NCBI GenBank assembly: GCA_050692555.1
Contig: JBOGVS010000016.1
Location: forward strand, 1 to 64,000
DNA length: 64,000 nucleotides
DNA from: DAITPV01 sp050692555
GTDB lineage: Bacteria; Actinomycetota; UBA4738; CALAEC01
Direction of reading: 5' to 3'
Position numbers and translations under genes: made by a program
The notes under the pieces: generated by a model
The model's database searches: none
Seen by the model: the letters and a program-made list of their open reading frames with translations, nothing else
Told to the model about the DNA's origin: nothing
Shown: positions 40,191-48,772 of the stretch, one piece after another
Position numbering within the stretch: position 1 is the stretch's first letter
Layout: each line of letters opens with the position of its first letter

Positions 40191-41218
40191 AGCCGGTGGC
40201 GCCGGACGTTCTCCAAAAGCGACAGCCGCTTTCGGCGCCGGGTCTCCCGGGCGGCGCTGACCAGGCCCCGGGGAAGGAAGATCACCCCCACCACGATGAT
40301 GGCCCCGAAGATGAACAGGTTCCAGTCGAGGTAGTTCTGCCGGAGGAACTCCGAGAGGAACTGGAGGGCCACCGCCCCGATCAGAGGTCCGAGCACCGTT
40401 CCGGTCCCCCCGATCACCGCCATCACCACCATCAGGACGGTGATCTCCACGGAGAACAATCGGTACGGGTAGATCGTGACCTGTTGGAACGCGTACAGTG
40501 CCCCGGCCGCACCGGTCAGCAGGGCCGACAGGGCGAACGCGGTGATCTTGGCCCGGGTGGTGTCGATCCCCATGGCGGCCGCGCCCTCCTCGTCCTGCCG
40601 GATCGCTCGAAGAGCGAAGCCAAACCGGCTTCGGGACACGGTCCACATCACCCCCAGGGCCACGGCCAGGAGGGCCAGGAAGAAATAGTAGAAGCCGATG
40701 TTCCCCGGATACGTGGTCGTGGCTTCGGTGCCCAGCGCCGGGATGGTGATCCCCGCACCGCCACCGGTGACGGCGGGCACGTTGATGACGATCTCCCGGA
40801 CTCCCTCCGCCACCCCCAGCGTGGCGATGGCGAAGTAGTGGCCCCGCAGCCGGAGGATCGGCATCCCGATGAGGACGGCGAAGGCCATCGCCAGCATCGC
40901 CGCGACCACCATGGCCGGCCAGAAGCTCCACCCCAGCTTGCCCATAAGGGCGGCGACCGTGTAGCCGGCCAGCCCGAAGAACACCACGTTGCCGAAGCTC
41001 GGATAGCCGGCGAAGCCGCCGATGATGTTCCACCCCAGGGCCAGCGTGGCGAACATGAACACCCCGCTGAGGGTCCGCAGGAAGCTCTCGAGGAGGAAGA
41101 CCGGAGCGAAGAGCAGGTACGCGACCACCACGGCCAGCACCACCCATCCCCAGGCCCTCACCCGGGGAAGGGCAGCGAGGAGCCGTCCGGCCGCGGTCTC
41201 CGCCGACGAGCCCGCCAC
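40187..41218 (-). CDS. livM: branched-chain-type ABC transporter permease LivM
   Basis: A 343-residue membrane permease with about ten hydrophobic segments. SFGNVVFFGLAGYTVAAL and LRLRGHYFAIATLGVAEGVR are the LivM hallmarks, and AIRQDEEGAAAMGID is the cytoplasmic coupling loop. The GTG at 41218 is 2 nt after the LivH stop and 8 nt after GGAGG. The open frame upstream of it overlaps LivH and is not homologous. Confidence 0.92.
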   Translation of the reverse strand: MAGSSAETAAGRLLAALPRVRAWGWVVLAVVVAYLLFAPVFLLESFLRTLSGVFMFATLALGWNIIGGFAGYPSFGNVVFFGLAGYTVAALMGKLGWSFWPAMVVAAMLAMAFAVLIGMPILRLRGHYFAIATLGVAEGVREIVINVPAVTGGGAGITIPALGTEATTTYPGNIGFYYFFLALLAVALGVMWTVSRSRFGFALRAIRQDEEGAAAMGIDTTRAKITAFALSALLTGAAGALYAFQQVTIYPYRLFSVEITVLMVVMAVIGGTGTVLGPLIGAVALQFLSEFLRQNYLDWNLFIFGAIIVVGVIFLPRGLVSAARETRRRKRLSLLENVRRHRL

Positions 41219-41220
41219 CG

Positions 41221-42105
41221 TCAGGCCTCCACGCGGGCCTCGAAGAACGGCCGGCCGAGGAGACCGCTCGGCCGAACGATGAGCACGAAGACCAGGACGG
41301 CGAACCCGATGGCGTTGACCAGGGTCCCCGACAGGTACTGGCCGCCCAGCGACTCGGCCACCCCGAGGAGCAGGCCGCCGGCCAGCGCCCCCCACATGTT
41401 GCCCAGCCCCCCGAGCACGGCGATCACGAAGCTCCGCAGCGTGAAGCTCCCGGCGCCGGCGGGACTGAACGTTCCCACCAGCCCCACCATGGAACCGGCT
41501 ATCGCTGCCAGCGCCGCGGCGATGGCGAACGTGAGCGCATACACATGCCGCACGTCGATCCCCATCAACCGGGCCGTGGCCCGGTCCATCCCCGTGGCCT
41601 TGATGGCCCGGCCGGACCGAGTTCGATCCAGGAACCGCGCGAGCAAGAGCGTGAGCAGCAGGGCCAGACCGAAACCGAGGAGCCGGCCGTAGGGGATCCG
41701 CACCCCCCCGACCGACAGTCCCTGGCCGGCGAAGTCCGTGGGGATGGAACGGAAGTCGCCCGAGTACACGATGATCAACCCGTTGACGATGAGCAGCTCC
41801 AGGCCGAACGTGAGGAGCAGGGTCATCCAGATCGGCGAGTTCACCACCAGGTTGATGACACCCCGCTGGAGGACATATCCCACGGCGAACAGCACCGCGG
41901 CGGCCACGGCCATGCCGATGAACGGGCTGAGGCCCAGGTCGGTGGTGACGCTCCAGGCGACGTAGGCTCCGGCGATCACGAAGGCCCCGTGCGCCACGTT
42001 GACGACGTGCATCACTCCCCAGACCAGGGAGAACCCCACGGCGATCAGCGCGTACAGCCCACCCTGGAGGACGCCGTAGACGGCGGCCTGGAAGAACTGC
42101 TCCAC
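41221..42105 (-). CDS. livH: branched-chain-type ABC transporter permease LivH
   Basis: A 294-residue permease: GVLQGGLYALIAVGFSLVWG, VVNVAHGAFVIAGAYVAW and TGMDRATARLMGIDV are LivH marks, with eight or more membrane segments. The GTG at 42105 shares a base with the binding-protein stop (TAGTG); a longer version from a GTG at 42135 would overlap that gene by 30 bp. Pairs with LivM. Confidence 0.92.
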   Translation of the reverse strand: MEQFFQAAVYGVLQGGLYALIAVGFSLVWGVMHVVNVAHGAFVIAGAYVAWSVTTDLGLSPFIGMAVAAAVLFAVGYVLQRGVINLVVNSPIWMTLLLTFGLELLIVNGLIIVYSGDFRSIPTDFAGQGLSVGGVRIPYGRLLGFGLALLLTLLLARFLDRTRSGRAIKATGMDRATARLMGIDVRHVYALTFAIAAALAAIAGSMVGLVGTFSPAGAGSFTLRSFVIAVLGGLGNMWGALAGGLLLGVAESLGGQYLSGTLVNAIGFAVLVFVLIVRPSGLLGRPFFEARVEA

Positions 42106-43325
42106 TACCGTTCGTCGAAGGGCGGAGCCGGCCACTGGAGCTCGGCCGTTCCCGCCGGAAACACGGTGACCGGCTCCCCGTCCTGGATCTGGATCACGGC
42201 CATGTCCTTGTACACGTTCTTCCCCTGCTCATCGAACTTGATGGGCCCGAAGAACGAGGGCATGTCCAGGCCGGCCAGCGCGTCGCGGACCGGATCAACC
42301 TCGAGGGTTCCCGCCGCTTCGATGGCCTCCACCATGGCCAGGCACCCCGCGGTGGCCTCGGCGTTGTGGTACTCGGGGGTCTGGCCGAACTCCTCCTCGA
42401 AGCCCGCGGCGTAGTCCTGGGCCGTGCCGAACCACCGGTCCTCCCCTTCGACCTCCGGCGTCCACTGGGAAGAGCCCAGCACGAACTCCGCGGCGTCCCC
42501 CAGGGTCTCGGCGAAGTCCGGAGTGGGCGGGGCCACGGTCTCCCCGAACCCTCCGCTGGGGTTGATGCCCAGCTCCTCGCTCTGCCGGATGATGGCGATG
42601 CCTTCCTCCAGGTGCACCGCGCCGAGGATGAGGTCCGGGTTCAGCGGCTCGATCCGGGTCAGCGAGGCCGACACGTCGGTGGAACCCTCCGGGAAGAACT
42701 CCGTGGCCACGACCTCCATGCCCTGCGCTTCCGCTTCCGAAGCTCCGCCCTCGGCCGAAGTCTTGGAGAACCCGTCGTCGGCAGAGAGGATGGCCACCGT
42801 CTGGGGCTTCGGATCCGCCAGCTCGGCGACCGCCTTCACGATGGTGGCCAGGTACATGCTCGCCGGTGAGAGGACGCCGAACGAGTACCGGTACCCCTTG
42901 TCGTAGATCTTGTTGTCGGCGCCGGCCGTGATGACCATGAGCTGCTGGTTCCGCTCGACCACCGCGGATGCGGCCTCCGTCGACGACGAGCCGTACGGTC
43001 CCAGGAGGAACTTGATGCCCTGGTCGTTCATCTGGTCCACCAGCTGCGCGGCCACGTCGGGGGTGGAGCGGTCGTCCTGGTAGACGATGTCCAGCTGGTA
43101 GGTCTGGTCGCCGACCTGGACGCCTCCTTCCCCGTTGATCACCTGCTTGCAGTACTCGTAGCCATCCCGGGTCAGTTCGCCTTCCCGAGAGAGCTGGCCG
43201 GTCAGGGACAGCGCCGCCCCGAATCGCAGGGTTCCGCCTTCCTGGGCTTCCGGCTCCGCTCCCCGGCAGCCGGCGACAAGCAGGATGAGAACGGAGACCA
43301 AGAGAAGGGATCTGCGGTCGCTCAT
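42105..43325 (-). CDS. substrate-binding lipoprotein, LivK/Peripla_BP_6 type
   Basis: A 406-residue lipoprotein (LLVAGC, Cys20) of the Leu/Ile/Val-binding class. FGAALSLTGQLSREGELTRDG is the diagnostic first-strand region, followed by DDRSTPDVAAQLVDQ and LLGPYGSSSTEAASAV. It would capture the substrate, which need not be an amino acid: the operon's CoA-transferase and MmgE/PrpD genes favour an organic acid. ATG 43325 follows GGGAGGAGACG. An AT-rich stretch at 43369-43390 (tatatat on the plus strand) probably holds the promoter. Confidence 0.9.
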   Translation of the reverse strand: MSDRRSLLLVSVLILLVAGCRGAEPEAQEGGTLRFGAALSLTGQLSREGELTRDGYEYCKQVINGEGGVQVGDQTYQLDIVYQDDRSTPDVAAQLVDQMNDQGIKFLLGPYGSSSTEAASAVVERNQQLMVITAGADNKIYDKGYRYSFGVLSPASMYLATIVKAVAELADPKPQTVAILSADDGFSKTSAEGGASEAEAQGMEVVATEFFPEGSTDVSASLTRIEPLNPDLILGAVHLEEGIAIIRQSEELGINPSGGFGETVAPPTPDFAETLGDAAEFVLGSSQWTPEVEGEDRWFGTAQDYAAGFEEEFGQTPEYHNAEATAGCLAMVEAIEAAGTLEVDPVRDALAGLDMPSFFGPIKFDEQGKNVYKDMAVIQIQDGEPVTVFPAGTAELQWPAPPFDER

Positions 43326-43553
43326 CGTCTCCTCCCTTCCGAGCGAGATGCAGCGGTTGCTCTGCTGCTATATATCGTGCCTAGTATGTGATGAAGGGGA
43401 CGACGTGCACAAATCGCATCCCTCACGGAACGGGTGATCGAGCGGGGAACACACCCCCTCACGGGCTGTACGGGAGAACGGTCGGTTCCGCTGGAACGCG
43501 TCGCCCGCGAGCTCACCCGCACAACCGCGGCCTCGTTCCCGGAGGAGTGACCA

Positions 43554-44531
43554 TCAGAGGTTGACCGCCGACATGTCGGGGTACCGGTCTCCCGCCGTGG
43601 CCCCCTTGGGGAGCGCCGCCTCGATCCGGGCCAGGTCCTCTGGGGTCAGCCCCACGTCCATGGCGCCGATGTTCTCTTCCAGGTACCGGACCCGCTTGGT
43701 CCCCGGGATGGGGACGATGTCATGGCCTCGGGAGAGCACCCAGGCCAGGGCGAGCTGGGCCGGGGTGATCCCCCTCTCTCTGGCGATCGCCTGGATCCGG
43801 TCCACCATGTCCAAGTTTCGCCGGGCGTTCTCGCCCTGGAACCTGGGGTGATTGCGGCGGTTGTCCTCGGGGTCCAGGTCCTCCAGCGAGCGGAACCGGC
43901 CGGACAGGAACCCCCGCCCCAGCGGGCTGTAGGCGACGAACCCGATCCCCAGCTCCCTGATCGTGGGAAGGATCTCGTCTTCCGGGTCCCGGGTCCAGAT
44001 CGAGTACTCGGTCTGCAGTGCGGCGATCGGATGGACGGCGTTGGCCCGGCGAATAGTGTCGGGGGCCGCCTCGGAGAGGCCCAGGTGGCGGACCTTCCCC
44101 GCCGCTACCAGTTCCGCCATGGCTCCCACCGTCTCCTCGATCGGCGTCCCGGGGTCCACCCGATGCTGGTAGTAGAGATCGATGGTCTCCACGCCGAGGC
44201 GCGCCAGCGATGCTTCGCACGCTTCCCGGACATACGAACTGTCGCCCCGGATCCCCAGCCGCTCCCCATTCGGGCCCCGGACGTTGCCGAACTTGGTGGC
44301 CACCACAACCTCGTCGCGCCCGGCAATGGCCCGGCCGACCAGCCGTTCGTTGGTAAACGGCCCGTACATGTCCGCGGTGTCCAGGAACGTGATCCCCAGA
44401 TCGAGGGCCCGGTGGATCACGGCGACGGCTTCGTCCTCATCTGTGCGGCCGTAGAACTCCGACATCCCCATGCAGCCCAGTCCGAGCGCGGAGACCTCGA
44501 GCCCCTGGCGCCCAAGCGTGCGTTTCTCCAT
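43554..44531 (-). CDS. aldo/keto reductase
   Basis: A 325-residue NADPH-dependent reductase of the AKR superfamily. LGLGCMGMSEFYG, FLDTADMYGPFTNE (with the catalytic Asp and Tyr), VATKFGN (Lys) and YYQHRVDPGTP (His) form the active-site tetrad; PIPGTKRVRYLEENIGA binds the cofactor. It resembles the YakC/IolS group acting on varied aldehydes. The ATG at 44531 has GGAGG 6 nt upstream. Confidence 0.93.
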   Translation of the reverse strand: MEKRTLGRQGLEVSALGLGCMGMSEFYGRTDEDEAVAVIHRALDLGITFLDTADMYGPFTNERLVGRAIAGRDEVVVATKFGNVRGPNGERLGIRGDSSYVREACEASLARLGVETIDLYYQHRVDPGTPIEETVGAMAELVAAGKVRHLGLSEAAPDTIRRANAVHPIAALQTEYSIWTRDPEDEILPTIRELGIGFVAYSPLGRGFLSGRFRSLEDLDPEDNRRNHPRFQGENARRNLDMVDRIQAIARERGITPAQLALAWVLSRGHDIVPIPGTKRVRYLEENIGAMDVGLTPEDLARIEAALPKGATAGDRYPDMSAVNL

Positions 44532-44623
44532 GTCCCGCCTCCCACGGGAAGCATGACGCATCGTCTGGGACCTCTACCGGGGGGTCAACCCTGGACGGGT
44601 CGGCGAACGTGGATCCCGTGGCC

Positions 44624-45118
44624 TTACGGGGCGACCGACGTCCGACGATTCGGACGGCTTCCGGGCTCCAGGACGGAGTGCTCCGAGGCGACGGCCCGAA
44701 ACAGACGATAGGGAGCCGGCGGACGCACGTCCTCGTGCTTCCATGCGCGGGCCCCATGCACCTGTGACCTCCGGGAGAAGATCTCGATGCCCCGGTCGAG
44801 CTCGGCACCGGTCAGCTCCCCGGCGACTGCGGACATGTACACCCCCTGACCCGTTCCGATGGGCGTCCGGGAGTCGAAGATCACCATGCTGACCTGCGGG
44901 CGGTTGGCGAGGTTCCGCGAGTGTCTGGCCTCCGGCGAAGACACCCAGAAGAACTCCCGGTATCCCTGGGGCGCGTAGTACACCGGCGAGACCCATGGCC
45001 GGCCGGTCTCATCGGCGGTTCCGAGTGCCATGTACATGACCGAGTCGATGATGCTCCGGGCGAGGGCTCCCAGATCCTGTGGACGATCACCGCTCATCGC
45101 CGGTCCCCGGTCCCTCAC
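44624..45118 (-). CDS. pyridoxamine-5'-phosphate-oxidase-fold protein
   Basis: A protein of up to 164 residues with the split-barrel flavin/F420-binding fold: ALGTADETGRPWVSPVYYAPQGYREFFWVSS is the typical N-terminal region, SRNLANRPQVSMVIFD the next strand. The GTG at 45118 overlaps the MFS stop; ATG 45097 is an alternative. Function is probably a small reductase or oxidase; no specific substrate is suggested. Confidence 0.8.
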   Translation of the reverse strand: MRDRGPAMSGDRPQDLGALARSIIDSVMYMALGTADETGRPWVSPVYYAPQGYREFFWVSSPEARHSRNLANRPQVSMVIFDSRTPIGTGQGVYMSAVAGELTGAELDRGIEIFSRRSQVHGARAWKHEDVRPPAPYRLFRAVASEHSVLEPGSRPNRRTSVAP

Positions 45119-46386
45119 GGCTGCTCGGCCTCCACGGCTTTGACCTCATCGGCAGGAGCGTTCTGTCGCCGGGACAGCACGAGGAACGGCAGGGCCAGGG
45201 CGGAGATGCCCGCCCCCAGGACGTACGAGGGCCCGTATCCCCACACGTCGGCGGCCCGACCGAGGATCGGCTGGGCCCAGACCCCCCCGGCGGAAGCCAT
45301 CAGCGAATCGAAGGACAGGATCGTGGCCCGCTGTTGCGAAGGGATCAGCCCATTCATGTACGCCTGGCGGATCGGCATCGAGGCCGCGAACACCAGTCCC
45401 CAGACCACGATCAGCCCGATCACCGCCCAGAAGCTCTGGACGATCCCGATCAGGCCAAGCGCGACCACGCCGACTGCGCCGATGGCAATCAGCGCCGATG
45501 TTCGCCGGCGGAATAGTCGTCGGATCCGGGGTGCCGTCACCCCACCCACGATCTGCGCTCCGGCGACGATCGCCGCCACCAGGCCGGCGATCTGGTAGGC
45601 CTGGGGGTCTCCGTACAGCTCCAGCAGGTACGGCTGCAGTGCGTAGAAGGCGTAGATCCCGACGCCCCCGATGAACAGGGCCTCGACCATCAGCCACTTG
45701 ACCGCCGGGACCCGCAAGCCGTACTTGATCGATGCGGAGGCGACCTTTCGTATCTCGGTCAACGGTCCCCCAGTCTTCTCGGGGGAGAACCCCACGTCGT
45801 GCATGAGCCTGAACGCGACTACGAACATCACGACGAGGATGGCGCCTCGGAGCACGAAGGGAACCCCCAGACCCAGCTGCTGGGCGATGAATCCACCGGC
45901 CACCGAACCGGTGAGCATGGCCACCCCGGTGACGATCTGGCCGCGTCCGAACACCGACTCGAGATTCCCGGTGAACCCCGTGGCGGTGAGGGCATCGACC
46001 ACCCAGGCCTCGACCGCTCCGGAGAAGAACGTGAAGCCCAGGCCGATCAGCATGGACACGATGGCCCACGGGAAGAACGGGGCCTCGATCTGCCACAGCA
46101 GGACGTAGAGCAACGTCGACGCGGCTAGTGTCACCGTCCCGAGCAGGTAGGAGAGGCGACGCCCCCTGGTGTCGGCCACGATCCCGGTGGGCACCTCGAA
46201 CAGCACCATCCCGGCTGTGAAGAACGCGTTGGCCGCGAACGCCTCGAAGTTCGAGAGCCCCGCGTCGAGCAGGAAGATGGTGTTGATCCCCCAGATGAGT
46301 GAGGCCGCCAGCGTGTTCCCCAGCAGGAGCACCAGGTAGGTCCGCTGGATGGTGCGGGGCGTCGGGAGCTGGACCCCTCTACTCAT
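45115..46386 (-). CDS. MFS transporter
   Basis: A 423-residue major-facilitator protein with about twelve hydrophobic segments. The loop 2-3 motif is present as VPTGIVADTRGRRLSY, the region where MFS proteins usually have G-x-x-D-R-x-G-R-R. It resembles drug or metabolite exporters of the MFS_1 class. Coupled to the PPOX-fold protein by GTGA overlap. Its start follows the DHFR-like stop by 6 nt, so those genes form one operon of three. Confidence 0.88.
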   Translation of the reverse strand: MSRGVQLPTPRTIQRTYLVLLLGNTLAASLIWGINTIFLLDAGLSNFEAFAANAFFTAGMVLFEVPTGIVADTRGRRLSYLLGTVTLAASTLLYVLLWQIEAPFFPWAIVSMLIGLGFTFFSGAVEAWVVDALTATGFTGNLESVFGRGQIVTGVAMLTGSVAGGFIAQQLGLGVPFVLRGAILVVMFVVAFRLMHDVGFSPEKTGGPLTEIRKVASASIKYGLRVPAVKWLMVEALFIGGVGIYAFYALQPYLLELYGDPQAYQIAGLVAAIVAGAQIVGGVTAPRIRRLFRRRTSALIAIGAVGVVALGLIGIVQSFWAVIGLIVVWGLVFAASMPIRQAYMNGLIPSQQRATILSFDSLMASAGGVWAQPILGRAADVWGYGPSYVLGAGISALALPFLVLSRRQNAPADEVKAVEAEQP

Positions 46387-46392
46387 CGGCGC

Positions 46393-47001
46393 TTACGGTC
46401 TGTACTCCACGTTTTCGCCCGTCGGCTGGTAGGTGAGGAAGAGGACCCCGGTACCGGTCGTCTTGGTGTCGGCGAGCCTCAGGGCGGTCATCGGGCTTCC
46501 CTCTCTGAAGAGCCGCATCCCGGTCCCCAGGACCACGGGGTGAACCATGAGCTGATACTGGTCGACGAGGCCCTGCTGCATCAGCGACTGGACCAGATCG
46601 CCGCTCCCGATGACCAGCAGGTCGCCCCCGGACTGCTCCTTCAGCTTCGTTACGTCTTGGACGAGATCCCCCTTGAGCAGCGTTGAATTCTCCCATTCGA
46701 GGGGCTCCTTCAGCGTCCGTGAGGCAACGTACTTGGGGAGACTGTTCATGGTGCCGGCCAGCGGCTCATCAGCACGGGCGGTCGGCCAGTACGCCGCGAA
46801 GAGCTCGTAGGTCTTCCGGCCCAGCAGGAAACCGCCCGACTGCTCGATCCCCTCGGAAATGGCCTTCCCCCCGACCTCATCGATGTAGCCCATCTGCCAG
46901 CCCCCGTGCTCGAACCCCCCACGGCGGTCCTCATCCGAGTGTCCGGGAGCTTGCATGACCCCATCCACGGTCAAGAACTCGCTGACGATGACCTTCCTCA
47001 T
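46393..47001 (-). CDS. DHFR-like (RibD C-terminal) family protein
   Basis: A 202-residue dihydrofolate-reductase-fold protein: KVIVSEFLTVDGVMQAPG and FLLGRKTYELFAAYWP are the family motifs, and LLVIGSGDLVQSLMQQGLVD the second dinucleotide-binding region. These are often encoded near ECF sigma genes in actinobacteria and are not true DHFRs. Two ATGs compete; 47001 has GGAGG 6 nt upstream, whereas 47007 lies directly on it, so 47001 is chosen. A CGATGAGTTT motif faces it 47 nt upstream. Confidence 0.86.
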   Translation of the reverse strand: MRKVIVSEFLTVDGVMQAPGHSDEDRRGGFEHGGWQMGYIDEVGGKAISEGIEQSGGFLLGRKTYELFAAYWPTARADEPLAGTMNSLPKYVASRTLKEPLEWENSTLLKGDLVQDVTKLKEQSGGDLLVIGSGDLVQSLMQQGLVDQYQLMVHPVVLGTGMRLFREGSPMTALRLADTKTTGTGVLFLTYQPTGENVEYRP

Positions 47002-47048
47002 TGGCATCCTCCTTGCATCGACTCCAAGCAGTGGGACGGCTCTGCCCA

Positions 47049-47097
47049 GCGAAACTCATCGCCGTTCCCGTTCGGAAATGTCGCCGATGAGTTTCGC
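47049..47097. promoter_or_regulatory. 13-bp inverted repeat with CGATGAGTTT motifs
   Basis: GCGAAACTCATCG (47049-47061) and CGATGAGTTTCGC (47085-47097) are perfect inverted copies separated by 23 bp. One copy faces the DHFR-like gene and ends 47 nt before its ATG; the other faces the STAS gene and ends 48 nt before its TTG. The equal spacing suggests back-to-back promoters or operators. A third copy, CGATGAGTTTTCG, lies upstream of the MFS gene at 48699. Confidence 0.65.
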
Positions 47098-47145
47098 CCA
47101 CTCGAACGGTCTCTGTTGAGGAAGACGGTGAAAGGAGATCCACGG

Positions 47146-47577
47146 TTGGCCGCTCCCCGGGAGTCGCCGACGCCATTGCTCGCTCTGAGACCCTGCCCCG
47201 AACCGGGCACGATCCTCCTGGTCATGAGTGGTCCCATCTCTCGCGCCGGCATCCCGGGACTCTGCCAGCGGGTCCGCGTTCTGCTCGAGAAGCAGGATGG
47301 CGATCTGGTCGTGTGCGACGTGGGCGCGCTCGGCGACCCGGACGCCGTTACGGTCGATGCTCTGGCCCGGCTGCAGCTCACCGCTCGGCGCCTGGGCCGC
47401 CAGATCTGGCTGCACCAGGCGTGCGGCCGGCTGCGAGAGCTGCTGACCCTGATGGGGTTGACCGACGTCGTGCCACTCGCGCCGGCCTCACGGCTCGAGC
47501 CGGGGAGCCAGGCCGAAGAGCGGGAACCACCGGGCGGTATCGAGGAAGAAGCTGATCCCGGTGATCCGATCGGCTGA
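47146..47577 (+). CDS. STAS-domain protein
   Basis: A 143-residue protein with an anti-sigma-antagonist STAS domain: ILLVMSGPISRAGIPGLCQRVR, DGDLVVCDVGALGDPDAVTVDALARLQL and LLTLMGLTDVVPL follow the strand-helix pattern. The usual phosphorylated serine is replaced at the DPDAVTVD site, where an aspartate precedes the A. The TTG start at 47146 has AAGGAG 8 nt upstream. The C-terminal tail is acidic and overlaps the 3' end of the SigG-type gene by 90 bp, on opposite strands. Confidence 0.7.
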   Translation: MAAPRESPTPLLALRPCPEPGTILLVMSGPISRAGIPGLCQRVRVLLEKQDGDLVVCDVGALGDPDAVTVDALARLQLTARRLGRQIWLHQACGRLRELLTLMGLTDVVPLAPASRLEPGSQAEEREPPGGIEEEADPGDPIG

Positions 47578-48498
47578 CACCTCCAGGACCTGGAGCGCCC
47601 AGGGTTCGTAGCCTCCCCCCGGGCCGGGCTTGTACTGCCCGAACGCGGGCGAGCCGTTCGCCACGGTGGGCACCAGACGCGAGCCCCGGCAGGCGATCCC
47701 GGGCCCCAAGCACCACCGGCGTATGTCCGGGTGTCCCCGCAGCCACAGCTCGTACGGTGGCATCGACCAGGTGGCGTCCTCGCGGAGCAGCGCGGTGAGC
47801 GAGTCCATGTCGTATCGCTCGAAAGCGTCGACGTAGCGGTCCAGGAGCTTCCGCTGCGCCTCGTCCATCGGCTGGGCCGTGCTCTGGGCGAGGTCGATGG
47901 CAGCGAGGGTCGCCCGGGCTCGTTGGAGCGCGCTGTTGATCGACGCCACTGAGGTATCCAGCAGCTCCGCGACCTCGATCGCCTTCCAGCGCAGGACCTC
48001 CCGCAGGATCAGCACCGCTCGCTGTCGGGGCGGGAGATGCTGAAGGGCGGCGACGAAGGCGAGCCGGATCGTCTCCCGCGACTCCGCGAGCTCGCCCGGG
48101 TCGCCGCCCCCAGGCATGATTCGAGCGTCTGGGATCGGCTCGATCCAGGTGGCCTCCGGCAACGCGTCGCCGAGGGGCACATCGGCGGTCCCGGAGGGCC
48201 CCAGATCCATGGGTCGGGCGCGACGCTGCTTCCCGTTCAGCATGTCCAGGCACACGTTTGTGGCGATGCGATAGAGCCAGGAGCGCACCGCAGCTCGGCC
48301 CTCGAATCGATCGAAGGCCCGCCACGCCCGCAGCAGGGTCTCCTGCACGGCGTCCTCGGCCTCGAACGCCGAGCCCAGCATCCTGTAGCAGTAGGCGGTC
48401 AGCTCGGCCCGATGCTGTTCGAGCAGGGGCTCCACCTCGCCGGGCCTCCGAGGAGCCCCGCGCTCGGCTGCGGGGTCCGTTGCGGCCACGTCAGTCAT
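47488..48498 (-). CDS. SigG-type ECF sigma factor with SnoaL-like tail
   Basis: A 336-residue sigma-70-family factor. Residues ~25-110 are region 2 (AYCYRMLGSAFEAEDAVQETLLRAWRAFDRF), ~150-205 region 4 (LQHLPPRQRAVLILREVLRWKAIEVAELLD), and the C-terminal ~120 residues a SnoaL/NTF2-like domain (DAFERYDMDSLTALLREDATWSMPP). It would direct a stress or metabolite regulon, with the tail sensing a ligand or controlling activity. ATG 48498 follows GGGGAGGAGCG. No anti-sigma gene is adjacent; the STAS gene is convergent. Confidence 0.9.
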   Translation of the reverse strand: MTDVAATDPAAERGAPRRPGEVEPLLEQHRAELTAYCYRMLGSAFEAEDAVQETLLRAWRAFDRFEGRAAVRSWLYRIATNVCLDMLNGKQRRARPMDLGPSGTADVPLGDALPEATWIEPIPDARIMPGGGDPGELAESRETIRLAFVAALQHLPPRQRAVLILREVLRWKAIEVAELLDTSVASINSALQRARATLAAIDLAQSTAQPMDEAQRKLLDRYVDAFERYDMDSLTALLREDATWSMPPYELWLRGHPDIRRWCLGPGIACRGSRLVPTVANGSPAFGQYKPGPGGGYEPWALQVLEVSADRITGISFFLDTARWFPLFGLAPRLEP

Positions 48499-48698
48499 CC
48501 CAGGTCGCTCCTCCCCGCCTGGTCGCGGTCTCGTGGATCTAGCGGCGACAGCCATGATAGGCAGCCACCCGACGGGGTGACCACCGGACCGCCTCACCAG
48601 GGACAACGGCCGGAGGGCCGGAGAGTCACCGGTCCTCGCTCGCCGGCGCCAGAGCGATTCGGCTCGGAATGAACCTGGCTGGGCCGGGTGTCACAACC

Positions 48699-48711
48699 GA
48701 TGAGTTTTCGG
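48699..48711 (+). promoter_or_regulatory. third CGATGAGTTT motif
   Basis: CGATGAGTTTTCG lies 61 nt upstream of the MFS/FAD operon, between it and the divergent SigG-type gene. It repeats the core of the inverted pair at 47049-47097, preceded here by tgtcacaac. Confidence 0.5.
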
Positions 48712-48772
48712 GTTGCCCGCCGTCCAAACGGTGAGATATCGCCCACCAGAGATCGACCACTGGAGCTTGGAC

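Noticed and set aside
43430..43553. Plus-strand frame ending in a stop at about 43551
   Set aside because: About 40 codons, no ribosome site and no family; lies between two minus-strand genes.
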